From NCBI GenBank assembly GCA_004352715.1, contig SCFE01000085.1:1800183-1864182 (forward strand): a DNA stretch of 64,000 bases, given 5' to 3'. Source of the DNA: Hofstenia miamia. Lineage: Eukaryota; Xenacoelomorpha; Acoela. Both the position numbers and the translations under genes were made by a program. This document shows, one piece after another, positions 9,640 to 22,000 of this stretch (its first letter is position 1; the number at the start of each line of letters is the position of its first letter). The notes under the pieces were generated by a model. The model was given only the letters and a program-made list of their open reading frames with translations, had not been told where the DNA came from and did not search any database.

Positions 9640-12600
9640 CCAAATTTTTAAAAAATAGAAAATTATATTTTTTGGATCTTGTTCAATTCTAGTAGGAATT
9701 TCACATGGTTGATTTGCATACGATTCTACGTAGGTTCTAAAATATTGTACATATTCTGCAATAACACGTACAGCTTAATACCAGCGCAGTCTTTGACCAT
9801 CCATATATTCACAAGACCTACTCTGTTGTCTTAGTTTTAAACACCCACGGAAAGATTGAAAATTTTCCTACGCTTATAGCCCAATACACGAACCAGCTCT
9901 GTCCCCCAACCTCGAAAGCATGCCTCATTATGCTTAGAATATCTTTGCACACATAAAGAAACAGTAAAATTATTTTTGCTTCCATTGAAGGAAACCTTAT
10001 AAATACATCAACGTTGGGTATGGAGACAATTTCACTATTTTTTACAAATTCAAATGTTCACAGCAAAATTGTTAATCTTTTAAACAACATCAGCCCCATC
10101 AATACAAAAAGCTCTGACAGATGGATGTCCAAGAAATGTATCTCGATGCAATACTAAAAATGATATCGGTAAATATTCTCAAGAATTTTGCAATTTACAC
10201 TACTTTTACTGAATGTGGCTTATTGTGCACCAATAAGGCCAGTGTAACCTGGGTGTTTGCAAGAGTCGAAAATTTGGAAACTGGAATTTTCGTGAGTGAA
10301 AAATGTGCAATTGCAATGACTGCATGCATTTGGAACTTAATCAGAAAATAAGCTTATCTTGTTTTCTGATAATTGTATTTCAATTTGCACAGTGTTTTTA
10401 AAGTGGGTCGATTCTGACCAATTCAGACATTTAGGGGTTTATTGAATTTTCAGACTTACTAATAATAATAAGACGATGCACTAAACTAGTATAATCAGCT
10501 TTATTTTAGATCCAAATTATTAGGTGATTATTTCCATGTGCTGTATGTGATATATAATAAATGAATATTTTTGTGATCTGTGTAAAAAATATTGGTTATT
10601 CCATATGAAATTTCTATAGTTAATATTTATCTAACAATGAATGGAAGTACATGTTTGGAGTACATTAATATTCACTGCCAAATACGATTTTTTCTAAAAT
10701 TCTTGGCTGCAGCAACCAGCTCCAACTTTTTTGTTTTTTGTAATTAAGGATGAAAATGAACGACGCGATTCCTTATCCAGTGGTTTTTTCACATTTTGAT
10801 ATCCTTGTTATTTAGTAAGTTTTGAGCGAATAAAATATTTTTATGGAATTGCTTGAGTTGCTTAGAGTTAATATATATATTATGTGGAATGATTACTAAT
10901 TAAGCGCACCCACAGGTATGGTAATACCCGTACTCGCACATCATTAATAAAATCACACAATTTTTTTTCCAATTTCCAAAAAAATTTATTAAAACTAATG
11001 ATTACTATAACTTTTAAGTTGATAATTTATAGGAGTTATTTGGGAAAGCTGCATCTGAGAATAATTGATATAGTTGAATTGAATATTGTACATAATGAAA
11101 TGCTAGCTGTTATTAGAAATTAAATTTTCAATTTTTTTTATGGGAATTTTATATTTTGCATTGTGAAATTATAATTGAATGCATACATTTGATCTAATAC
11201 GCTTTTCTTGTACAGAATGATACTAATAGGGAGTCTGTTATTATAAATACCCAGTCAAAAATCAAATGTAGCAAATGTATCCTAATTCATCCTATTGATG
11301 TCGCAGGTGTCTCATATTCTAGTGAGATGCTTTTAGGATGCTGATGTTCTGCAGATGTCTCATTAGGTTATCGCTGATACATCTCATAAGATCACATTGA
11401 GACGCCATTTCAGAATTATTGTATAATTCAAGATATATAAGAATAATTTATACAAAATGTCAGCACTAACTCTGAATTGTTTGAAAATTAGTAAAACTCC
11501 TTTTTACTTTATAATCTTTTAAATGATTTCAAATTTTATTCAAAATTGAAATGTTTAATATACATTTATTATTGCCAAAATTATGACCAAATTGCTAAAG
11601 AATATATGCGATGTTTTAAAGCTATCATCCATATGAAATAAATTAGATATTACATATTTTGGAAAGTAATCCATAATCAATACTAGCGGTATTGTGTTAG
11701 TTATTGATAGTTTTGATTGCGCAAAATGTCGGCCGTATTCGGCGCTATTTACTCTATAAGTGAAATTCAGCAATTTTCAATGGAATGATTAAAACATTTA
11801 ATAGTTCAAACAACTACAGAAAATGGTCAAAGCAGATAAGTGTTAAAAAAATATTAATAAAAATCAGGGAAATAAATTTTTTGCCATAATGTTCAGAAAT
11901 GAATCTTAGGCGAGGTTTTAACTGTAAAACAAAATCCGGCCGTGTGGGATATCTAAATACTATTCATTTATAAACATTATGATAGAATTAAAACCGGATC
12001 TTAATCTCGGATCCTGATAGGATTGGATCTTTAAAATCCATCTGTTAAACCTAGGAATATTGATTCTGAGTTAGAAAGAACCACAATGCACGCACATTTG
12101 CAAGTTAGGGGGGCGTGGTACCGCATAGTTTAAGAAATTAATCATAGTTTTATTCCTATGAAATAGTTTTGCTCTTTTTCATTGAGTTTTTTAATAAAAT
12201 GGCATTAGTATTTGATATATTTTAAGTAAAATATATTCACTTTAACTAAATTTCAGACTATTAAAACTAATACTATGGAAATTTGTATCCATGGAAACCG
12301 GGAGGAAGGGAGGCCAAGTAACCCAACAGGAAATTCCATGCCTCCAGCCCCCACCCCTTAACCAAGGCCCTGCTTTACACCGTTAACCATATATGAGTAT
12401 CAAATTAGTCATTTAAAACCTGTGTATCAGGAATATTCGATGAGCATAATAACACAAATTCACTGTGAAGTTTAAAAGAAATAAATATATATATATATAT
12501 ATAATCTTTATATATTAATATAAAATATTATGTTATTATTGAGTTAGAAAACATCTAACGGTTGTCATCTCAAAAAATTGTACAATGGTATTTCTGTAAA

Positions 12601-12697
12601 CATATTCGTTAATTGAGTGGTTTACCTCTAAACAGAATGAAAGAGGTCTACATATCGCATAAGTGCATATGTGTGCATAATGTGAATTTTCATTTAA
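9640..12697. other. Upstream region of the esterase-like gene; no gene recognised
   Basis: Contains one ORF of 76 codons (10121-10351). Inside it, ECGLLCTNK is followed by a GTGAGT donor-like site, but there is no good acceptor, so it is not called as an exon. 11240-11400 has TC/CTCAT-rich repeats and 12100-12370 is locally GC-rich. A second copy of the short (TA)n-tailed repeat lies at 12452-12504. Confidence 0.4.
12452..12504. repeat. Short interspersed repeat with (TA)n tail, copy 2
   Basis: Same orientation and near-identical to 6971-7024; the ACACAAATTCACTGTGAAG core leads into AAATA and (TA)n. Confidence 0.55.
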
Positions 12698-12698
12698 T

Positions 12699-12704
12699 TA
12701 TAAA
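12699..12704 (+). promoter_or_regulatory. Candidate TATA box
   Basis: TATAAA lies about 120 bp before the ATG of the esterase-like gene. In AT-rich DNA such a match is weak evidence; it is listed only because of its position. Confidence 0.25.
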
Positions 12705-12825
12705 TCAGAAAGCAGAAAGAATAATCCTCGCTATCACCACACAACGGAATCCAATATCAACTTTAATTCACATACTACGTTCTTATCAGTAGTGACCAAC
12801 AGTTCTGCCCTCGTGGTTGCAAACC

Positions 12826-13018
12826 ATGTTGTTCAAAGTTTTCCTTTGCACATATTTAATTGTACGTGCAAGTGCATCTATAAAACATGTATATGCCACT
12901 TACACTACCCAATGTTCTGATTCCAACTATGCTCATGAACTTAGAAGTGTACAGTGCAACATCGAGGCCGAGGAATCATGTTTAACTCTATCCATTGAGA
13001 ACGAGAATGGACGCAGAG
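12826..13018 (+). CDS. Esterase-like gene, exon 1 (signal peptide)
   Basis: ATG in good context (AAACC before it). It encodes a hydrophobic leader (MLFKVFLCTYLIV) with a likely cut after ASA, then a segment with three cysteines and the EESCLTLSI motif. The donor is AGAG|GTAAAA, phase 1. The frame would run only eight further codons into the intron before a stop. Confidence 0.7.
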
Positions 13019-16000
13019 GTAAAACTTTTATTGGAATTTCTTAATAAAAAACTAAAGCATCAAGTTATGTTTATATTTATCAATGTAATAAGGAGAAATG
13101 TACTCCTGCTAAGAGCATAAATATCAAGTGTTCATTTCCTCTTAATAAAGCAAAACCATTTTTCCTTATAGTATTTGAGTACTATATTAGTATATACTGT
13201 TATTTTGAAAAACGAAAACAATGCTCTACGCCAGTTTGACAGAGAAATGGTATCCCATTCAAATTAATAATCAGTGTGCTAATGGTGTAAATTCGAATTA
13301 TTTGTTAGGATAAAATTAAAAAAGTTTGCGCCATTCAGCAAAATATAAACTCAAATTAAATGCTTACATTAGCGTCCTATACGCAGCTGGAATGAAGCTT
13401 GGCGCGCCAATAAACTTCTGCTGAACGAGGCCTGCTATAGGTTACAAAAAAACAAAACACTGGATAGGACCGACGGATTTGCATAAATTTTCAAGTTCAC
13501 TATTCACAATTTAATCTTACTACTGTGTCAGAAATAGATTTACCGGAATCTTCAATTGTTTTCCAATTATGCCCATCAAGTTGACGGAAAAGGACAATAG
13601 TGAGGCGCAGGGATGCCAAGTATGGAACAGGGAACAAAATGTCCTTTCCCGTAGTTCTCTACTGCATTGCTCAGACTTCATACTAGATATTTGGACTGAC
13701 TTTACAACCATAATTTTTTATGCACAAAAAATTTCTTTAAATTATTTCACTAAATTGTTGATTTTTTATGTTTTGCACTAAAATTATAATAATAATTGGA
13801 TTAATACATATTATGATTCTTGAAGATATCACTATCGGTTAATATTTACTATTAACACACAAATTTTTTACGTTTTTCATCAGATTTGTATCAATAGTTG
13901 TAATTTAAGTGCATTTGCAAGAGATGGAAGACCGCATATATATTAGTCACATATTTGTTTATTATATATAATAAATAAAGTAAATTGCATTATTTAGATC
14001 GTCCAATTCTCATCGATCTTCGTAGTGGGAATGAAAATGAAACATTTTCGGAATACTTGTATATCCGTCAGAAAATCCGTCCATTATATGGTAAGTTTAT
14101 AGCTATGTAATTGCAAATACCACCTTCCATGAAANTTTCTTAATAGTATTTGAGTACTATATTAGCATACGAGGGGAGTTCTAAAAATACGCGGAATTCT
14201 TCAAGTACATGAAAACTTACTAGTTTAAACCTGTAGATTTTTTCAAGAATGGCTTAATGGGATGGAAACACCGCTTACAGAAGTGCATTGATCGCGACGG
14301 CAGTTATGTTGAGAAATAAGTTCATTGTACATATAAACTAGTAAAAAATTGAACAATTCTGCGTATTTTTTTAATTCCCCTCGTATACTGTTATCTTGAC
14401 GACACGAAAAACGAAAACAATGCTCCACGCCAGCTTGACAGAGAAATGGTATCCCATTCAAATTAGTAATCAGTATGGTAATGGTGTAAATTCGAATTAT
14501 TCATTAGGATAAAGTTAAAAAATTTTGCGCCATTCAGCAAAATATAAACTCAAATTAAATGCTTACATTAGCGTCCTATACGCAGCTGGAATGAAGCTTG
14601 GCGCGCCTATAATCTTCTGCTAAACGAGGCCTGCTACAGGCTACAAAAATTCATGTCTTGTTCTCACCCTGTTAACTGATCCAAAAAAGCAAAACACTGG
14701 ATAGGACCACACGGATTTGCATAAATTTTCAAGTTCAGTATTCACAATTTAATCTTACTACTGTGCCAGAAATAGATTTACCGGAATCTTCAAATTTTTT
14801 CATATTATGCCCACCCAGTGGAAGGAAAAGGACAATTGTGCGTTGCAGGGATGCCAAGTATGGAACAGGGAACAAAATGTCCCTTCCCGTAGTTCTCTAC
14901 TGCATTGCTCAAACTTCCTACCAGATATTTGGACTGGCTTTACAACCATAATTTTTAATGCCCAATAAACTTCTTTAAATTATTTCACTAAATTTGTTGA
15001 TTTTTTTATGTTTTCAAGCACGTACCTAGCAATTTATAAGGTGGGTCGAATTTTTCTGAAAAGGGCATTTCTATTCTTTTTTTACAAAAAATGAAAAAGT
15101 TATTTCTCTAGTAATGTGTATATTAACAATCATGGTTCAGTAACGTCATAAATATAATATAAAATATGAAAACTTTATAACACCACGCACGTGGAATAAC
15201 AAATATGGTTTATCAAAAGGGCAGGTCATCTAAAAAGGGGGGTCATTCGCACCCAACGACCCCCTTAGGTACGCGCCTGGTTTTGCACTTGTGTATAAAA
15301 TTACAATAATAATTGCATTAATACATATTATGATTCTTGAAGATATCACTATCGGTTAATATTTACTATTAAGACACCAATTTTTTACGTTTTCATGAGA
15401 TTTGTATCAATAGTTGTAATTTAAATGCATTTGTAAGAGATGGAAGACCGCATATATATTAGTCACATATTTATTTCTCGGCAAACAATTATAGGCCTAT
15501 ATAATAAATAAATTAAATGGCATTATTTAGATCGTCCAATTCTCATCGATCTTCGTAGTGGGAATGAAAATGAAACATTTTCGGAATATTTGTATATCCG
15601 TCAGAAAATCCGTCCATTGTATGGTAAGTTTAGAGCTATGTAATTGCAAATAACACCTTCCATGAAATTCAAATAAGAAAGGAACTAGCATAGTAGACTT
15701 TACTCTTCCATTTCGTTTTAATCACTTTGTTGTTTTTCAATTAGAAAACTTTAATATTATGTCATCAGAAGTAGGATTTGATATGAAAAACTAGTGACCT
15801 TAGAGCTCTAATTTTTTACCTTCGAGTCGAGTCCAATCGAGTCAGAAATTTTCGAGTGAACTCGAACAAGCTCAATGTCACTCGACAAAAATATCAATAG
15901 CTCAAGCTAAAATCTGACTCTAATTGAAAATACATTGCATTAAAGAATTTTAAATAAAATAAATGGAATTCCATTTAAGAGGCACATCATCATTTTAATT

Positions 16001-19000
16001 ACGGCATACTTTCATACAAATTATCGTCTCCGCATTTGTTGTGAGATTGTCTGTATTCGTTAAATGACCAAGTTTCCATCTACCTGATTTTACATCCAGG
16101 GAAAGAATAGTCAATATAGGTAGGCATTTAAAAATCTTTGGATATTTCGATCTTGATTCATTCTCTTACCTTTGCAACATTGTCGCATATTCTAATTGAT
16201 ATGATTTAAGGCTTTTCAAAGTCCCATAAACTGGTTATTGCAAGCACAATTTAATTATTCTCCTTAAATATCTCAATGAACATGTAGATAATATATATAT
16301 ATATATTTGTATATATATCAGACTTGTCAACGAGCTGAGCCGAGCTTGAGCACAGTATTTGACATACAACGAGCCCAAAACGAGCCTATTTTAGGCAAAG
16401 CAAGTTTATAGTTCTACTTGCTAATTTGATTATGGAGATTTTTCTTATTTTTTGCAGTCAGTATGCCTTTCCTATAATCTTATTTAAGAAATGTTTATTA
16501 AATAATAGGAGGAGCTATGTAAAAAATTCGTTGAGCACAATATTTCTAAAAAAATACTTAGTACTGGGTGGTTCGGGGGTTGCACCCCTGCGACCCCACA
16601 ATCATTTTTATTTCAATTTTTTTAAAATAAATATTTTATCAGGAAATATAATTTCAAACTAACAGTCTTACCATTTGAACAACCAATAGTAAACTGACAA
16701 TGATGCAATTCTTGTCAAAGAAAATTGCACATTAAAAATATATTTATTGAAATCAAATATGTGTGGCCAATAAACATAAATGGGAAATGTGAATGTCTTT
16801 TGTAGTAATATCTTCATTAAAAATGCAACCATTTGTGTTTGGTAAGCAGAAGTTTGGGTGCAGAAAGGACTAGTAATTGTAAATATCTTTAAATTTTCAT
16901 TCAGAAAATTCCAATCACTTTAATGAAATTGATATGTGCAGTATGTAGTAATGAACTTCATTAAACAATATCACCATGACATTTTCTTGGGCAATTCATC
17001 CGATTAATATTCAATTCCATTGTATGTATGATCATTACAATTTAATGGATTGCTATAATCTGCAATTTTTTGTAGCTACCAGAAATTTCATTTGCGGGAA
17101 ATACGCATGGTTTAATTTTCTTGATTTAAGAGAAGTATGCAATCAGCACAAAATGTATTAAACTAGCATGTGAAATCCATTGTTCGATGCCACTATATAC
17201 CCTATATGATATTAAATAAATGACAAAATTACATTTGTTGTAAATATGAATAACTTTTAGTTGAAATGTAAACAGATTTTATATGTTTCATGTAAGGAAA
17301 TATTTTTTTATTCATGTTCCTCATATTTTGGGCTTTTCAAAAAATCGATTATATGAACATAGTTTTTCCACATAATAATTTCCTTATTAAATTAACTAAA
17401 TAAAAATAAAACGACAAATCTAATGTCACGGCAATAGCAACCGAATCATTCATTGGAGGCATTCGCAAAACAAAATTTCTTATTTTAGTTCCTGAACTTG
17501 ACGTACTCAGCAGTTAAATATAATATAATACTGTTGATTTGTGTTGTTGAGTACCTATATTTTCAAATATATGGATTATTACTTGATCACAATTTTCCAA
17601 AATACCTAGATGTTAATGAAAACTTAGCNNNNNNNNNNNNNNNNNNNNNNNNNNNNNNNNNNNNNNNNNNNNNNNNNNNNNNNNNNNNNNNNNNNNNNNN
17701 NNNNNNNNNNNNNNNNNNNNNNNNNNNNNNNNNNNNNNNNNNNNNNNNNNNNNNNNNNNNNNNNNNNNNNNNNNNNNNNNNNNNNNNNNNNNNNNNNNNN
17801 NNNNNNNNNNNNNNNNNNNNNNNNNNNNNNNNNNNNNNNNNNNNNNNNNNNNNNNNNNNNNNNNNNNNNNNNNNNNNNNNNNNNNNNNNNNNNNNNNNNN
17901 NNNNNNNNNNNNNNNNNNNNNNNNNNNNNNNNNNNNNNNNNNNNNNNNNNNNNNNNNNNNNNNNNNNNNNNNNNNNNNNNNNNNNNNNNNNNNNNNNNNN
18001 NNNNNNNNNNNNNNNNNNNNNNNNNNNNNNNNNNNNNNNNNNNNNNNNNNNNNNNNNNNNNNNNNNNNNNNNNNNNNNNNNNNNNNNNNNNNNNNNNNNN
18101 NNNNNNNNNNNNNNNNNNNNNNNNNNNNNNNNNNNNNNNNNNNNNNNNNNNNNNNNNNNNNNNNNNNNNNNNNNNNNNNNNNNNNNNNNNNNNNNNNNNN
18201 NNNNNNNNNNNNNNNNNNNNNNNNNNNNNNNNNNNNNNNNNNNNNNNNNNNNNNNNNNNNNNNNNNNNNNNNNNNNNNNNNNNNNNNNNNNNNNNNNNNN
18301 NNNNNNNNNNNNNNNNNNNNNNNNNNNNNNNNNNNNNNNNNNNNNNNNNNNNNNNNNNNNNNNNNNNNNNNNNNNNNNNNNNNNNNNNNNNNNNNTTACA
18401 TAAAGTTATCAAATATAAAAATAGTGAATGGCGTCATAGTCAAACCATCAGGCTGCAAACTAAATTAACGTATACATATTTAAATCATATAATTTTTTAA
18501 AAACAAATTTGTCATTTTGTGAAAGTACCAGTTTTCTAAAAATTATATTATTAGATCAATTGAAAGCTTTTAGCTTTTGAGTTTTAGCTAAGTGAAACAG
18601 TCTCAATAGAATCCTCAAAAGTTAAAAATTTTCCCAAGAAATTATATAACTATATTTAAATATTGACGAAATTTTCATGTATTGATTCGAAATATTTCTT
18701 AGAATTCCACAAAAATAAAGGAATATAATGTATTAAAATGTCAGGTAGACATTTTATTTGAAAGCATTATTGCCATGAAATAAAATCTGATTGCATGATT
18801 TAGTCCGAGAAAAACTTTAATTCTTAAAATTCGGTTTTGAAAAAGATCACAACTTACAAGAAAGATGTTGATCAAATCGAAAAATGACAAACATTGTCAC
18901 ATAGAGCAATTAATTACATATTTATTGCTATTATTTGCATTCTCATGATGTAGACATTTATTTAAATTTCGTCTTTTGAGTTTTGAGTACCTCTGCCTAT

Positions 19001-22000
19001 AATCATTTTACATGTAAAGTTTATATGCCATAATAGTTTATGGTTTACTTCAAAGGTAAATTCAAATATTTATCTAGAAAAGGGAACTAAATAAAACCTT
19101 ACAAATTTAATATAGGTATTCTTAGTTCTTTTCCGCATTGCAGAACGGGTCTCAGCATGCGACCATCATTATATAATTGGAGGAAATTTTATCAAACCTA
19201 ATTTTAATACAAATATATGTTATGTAATATTGCAGAAACTTAAATCGATTATATTTATCGCTTAAAAATAGTTTAAACTTATGAAATCCCGAGATTAATT
19301 GTGTGATTATTATAGAGCTATTCAGATCGTCCCTAATGGTACAAGGACGGTGTGTATAGCACAAAAACATTTGGACTAATAGCTCTCCAAATACGATATA
19401 CTCTAGTAAATGTTATAGAATGCTATTGCCAACTTGTGAATTTTAACATTTTCACTTCGAGTATATCGTGGATCCAGAATTTACAAATTTAAAAATCAAA
19501 TATTCTTAATTTTTACTGGTCAGCGCGCACATTTTCATACAGAATGCTAGTCTTAAAGGCCAATTTAGGCCGAAAAATGGAAATCCGCAATCAGTTAGTC
19601 TTATTAATGAAATCAAAATTTGCTATAGTACTAGTAACAAAATACATTTTCATAGTGTTAGATTGAGCAAGGGAGCCCTAGTAGGGCTGCCCTACAGAAT
19701 GCTGTAAACGCAAAGCAATTTAAACTAAAATTCTCACAGAATAGTGACTGTTTAAATGTATGTTTAAGGTTAATTCGAAAAAGCCTTTTCTGTTAAGATG
19801 TCTTATATCTAGGGCTGCTAATTTCAAAAAATTGCGCACGGATTTCATCCCAAATATCTGCACATTTCAATATCATATCAGCGAACTTTTTTCATTAAAA
19901 TTAGATTGCGAAAATTACATGAATTTTATAAATATTTTATCTTTGGAGTGTCGATTTCTTTTGGAATTCATTGCCAATGTTTCGATTGTCATATCAAGAT
20001 ATTTAAAATGGACAACGGAGAGTATAAATTTTTTCCGACATTACTTGAAACAGCATTGCTAGGGTTCATCAAAGTTTTTACAATAATTATACATTAAATC
20101 AAATTTTACTGACTATAATTGAATTTTCTTAATAATTTCTTCAATCTTTAAAATTCAAATGAGTATACATAACATTGTTTCATTGGTATTCTATTGGAAG
20201 CCAGAAAGCCAGCATTGAAATCAAAACAATAATATAGCTATACACTTAGTATATGTGCGAATATATTATTCCGGATAATCACACTAATTTCATTGAAAAT
20301 ACTCTAACTTTATATTACATTTAGCCACCCTAGATATATCTTCTGTCAAAAATCATTTATTGCTTTAGATAAATAGGTATCCCATCTTGTCAAGAACATA
20401 TGTAAATATAATTCTCAATAGAATACAAAACTTTAAAGTTATTTAGAAAGAACGCATCATGGTGTAATTTGATTTTAGTTATTTTGAATTAATTTTTTCA
20501 CAAATCCTCTGATTAATGTCCACGTATGATATCTAATAGTTGTTAATAGCAGCAGATCAAATATTTTTTGTTGTTATGGAAAATGTGATTGCGGGAAATA
20601 TGCATGTTTAAGTTATTTTCATTTAACAGAAATGCAAAATCAACACACAATGCATTAAATCAACATAAAAAATCAATTGTTTCATATACTTGATATCACT
20701 ACATATTTTATGATATTTAATAAATAACAAATGTACATTCACATTCAATGTAAATATCATTTAATTGAATTGCAAACAGATTTCTATAGATATAATTGAT
20801 GAAACGTCTTTCACTCATGTGCACTAAATTTTGGGCTTTTCAAAAAATCGATAAAATGGGTAGATAGTTTATTGCAGTTACTATCTAATAGATTAAGTTC
20901 AAAATCAAAATATCAATTATGGAGGGCGCCGGAGTTTAAATGCAAAATATATTTTTAATGATAGTATTATTAATTAAATGTTATTCACTCATGTGCCTAA
21001 AATTTTGGGCTTTTTGTAAAATCAAAAATATAAGTACATAGCGCTTTTCAATTACTATATAATAGTTTAAATTAAAAGACTAAGTATCCAATAATGAAGG
21101 CACAGGAGCATTTTAATCGATTTTCTTAAATTGCAAATTTAAGCCTAAAATATGTGGAAATCTCCCGTTGTTTTCATTTTATTATTTAAAAAATTCAGTC
21201 GCACATTTTTTGGCTTTGGTCCTAAATTAATAGGATCAAATATGGCAGAGAAACTACAGCTGGAAAATTTGGAATCAATTAAATTGCATTAAAACAAAAA
21301 GCCTAAATTCTAGGCTTCTACTTGACCGATTTTAAAATTTCTTTTATTATTGCTTTGCGCCCAACACAATTGTTCTAACAAAAAAAGAATTTTTAAAATT
21401 GGAACAAAATTGAGTGTGCAAAATGAGAAAATGTTTTCCACGCTTCCACTATTTTTCCATGCATAGAGTCAAATCAGAATCCTATTGGCTGCTATTTTCA
21501 AAGGAAAATTTTGAGGGCTTTTTTCACCATGAAAAAGTGAATAGCATCTTTAGTAAAAAAAAATTCACAGATAATTTAAAAACTTCTGACGGCCAGTGGA
21601 ATCAAAACCGGAAAAAAGCCTCTTTTCTCTATATAGGTTTGCTTCTATCAGCTTGGAAATGTCGGATCATTAACAAGTCTGATATATATATATATATAAA
21701 TAAAGTAGCACATCATTTCTCCCATGTTATTTAGAATTACGAAATTTTTATGAAACAGGTGTTCATTAGCTTTGTGTTAGGTATTGACTTGAATAGATTT
21801 TTTAAGACTCATGCCTTGCATAATTTTTGAATGAACAGAGGAACGCACCCATCATTTTCTTATTTTAGGAATAAACATTCTCTTGATAACTAAAAAAATG
21901 AAGAGTTCTTTTTAAACACTTCTTCTCGATTTGTATTTCCACTTTATTTATACTGTACCTAAATATAAAAATCAGATTTAAGAATTAATATATTCGAAAT

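Larger units (their letters stand above)
14135..15667. repeat. Exon-2 locus, version 2 (with two MITE insertions)
   Basis: Repeats 13165-14133 with substitutions and small indels, plus two insertions (14170-14383 and 15015-15280) absent from version 1. Exons differ at two synonymous bases only. Probable second haplotype rather than a tandem duplication, because the join is a lone n. Confidence 0.8.

Noticed and set aside
10121-10351. ORF with a cysteine pair (ECGLLCTNK) and a GTGAGT donor-like site, possibly a PAN-like exon
   Set aside because: No pyrimidine-rich acceptor upstream, too few cysteines for the PAN pattern, and no partner exons nearby.
13998-15623. Mutually exclusive alternative exons
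   Set aside because: The two exon-2 versions encode identical protein, which gives alternative splicing no purpose, and the lone-n join favours an allelic artefact.
17498-18403. Long open frame across the gap
   Set aside because: It is open only because N bases contain no stop codons; the same holds for other long frames over gaps (for example 53794-54891, 56037-57173).
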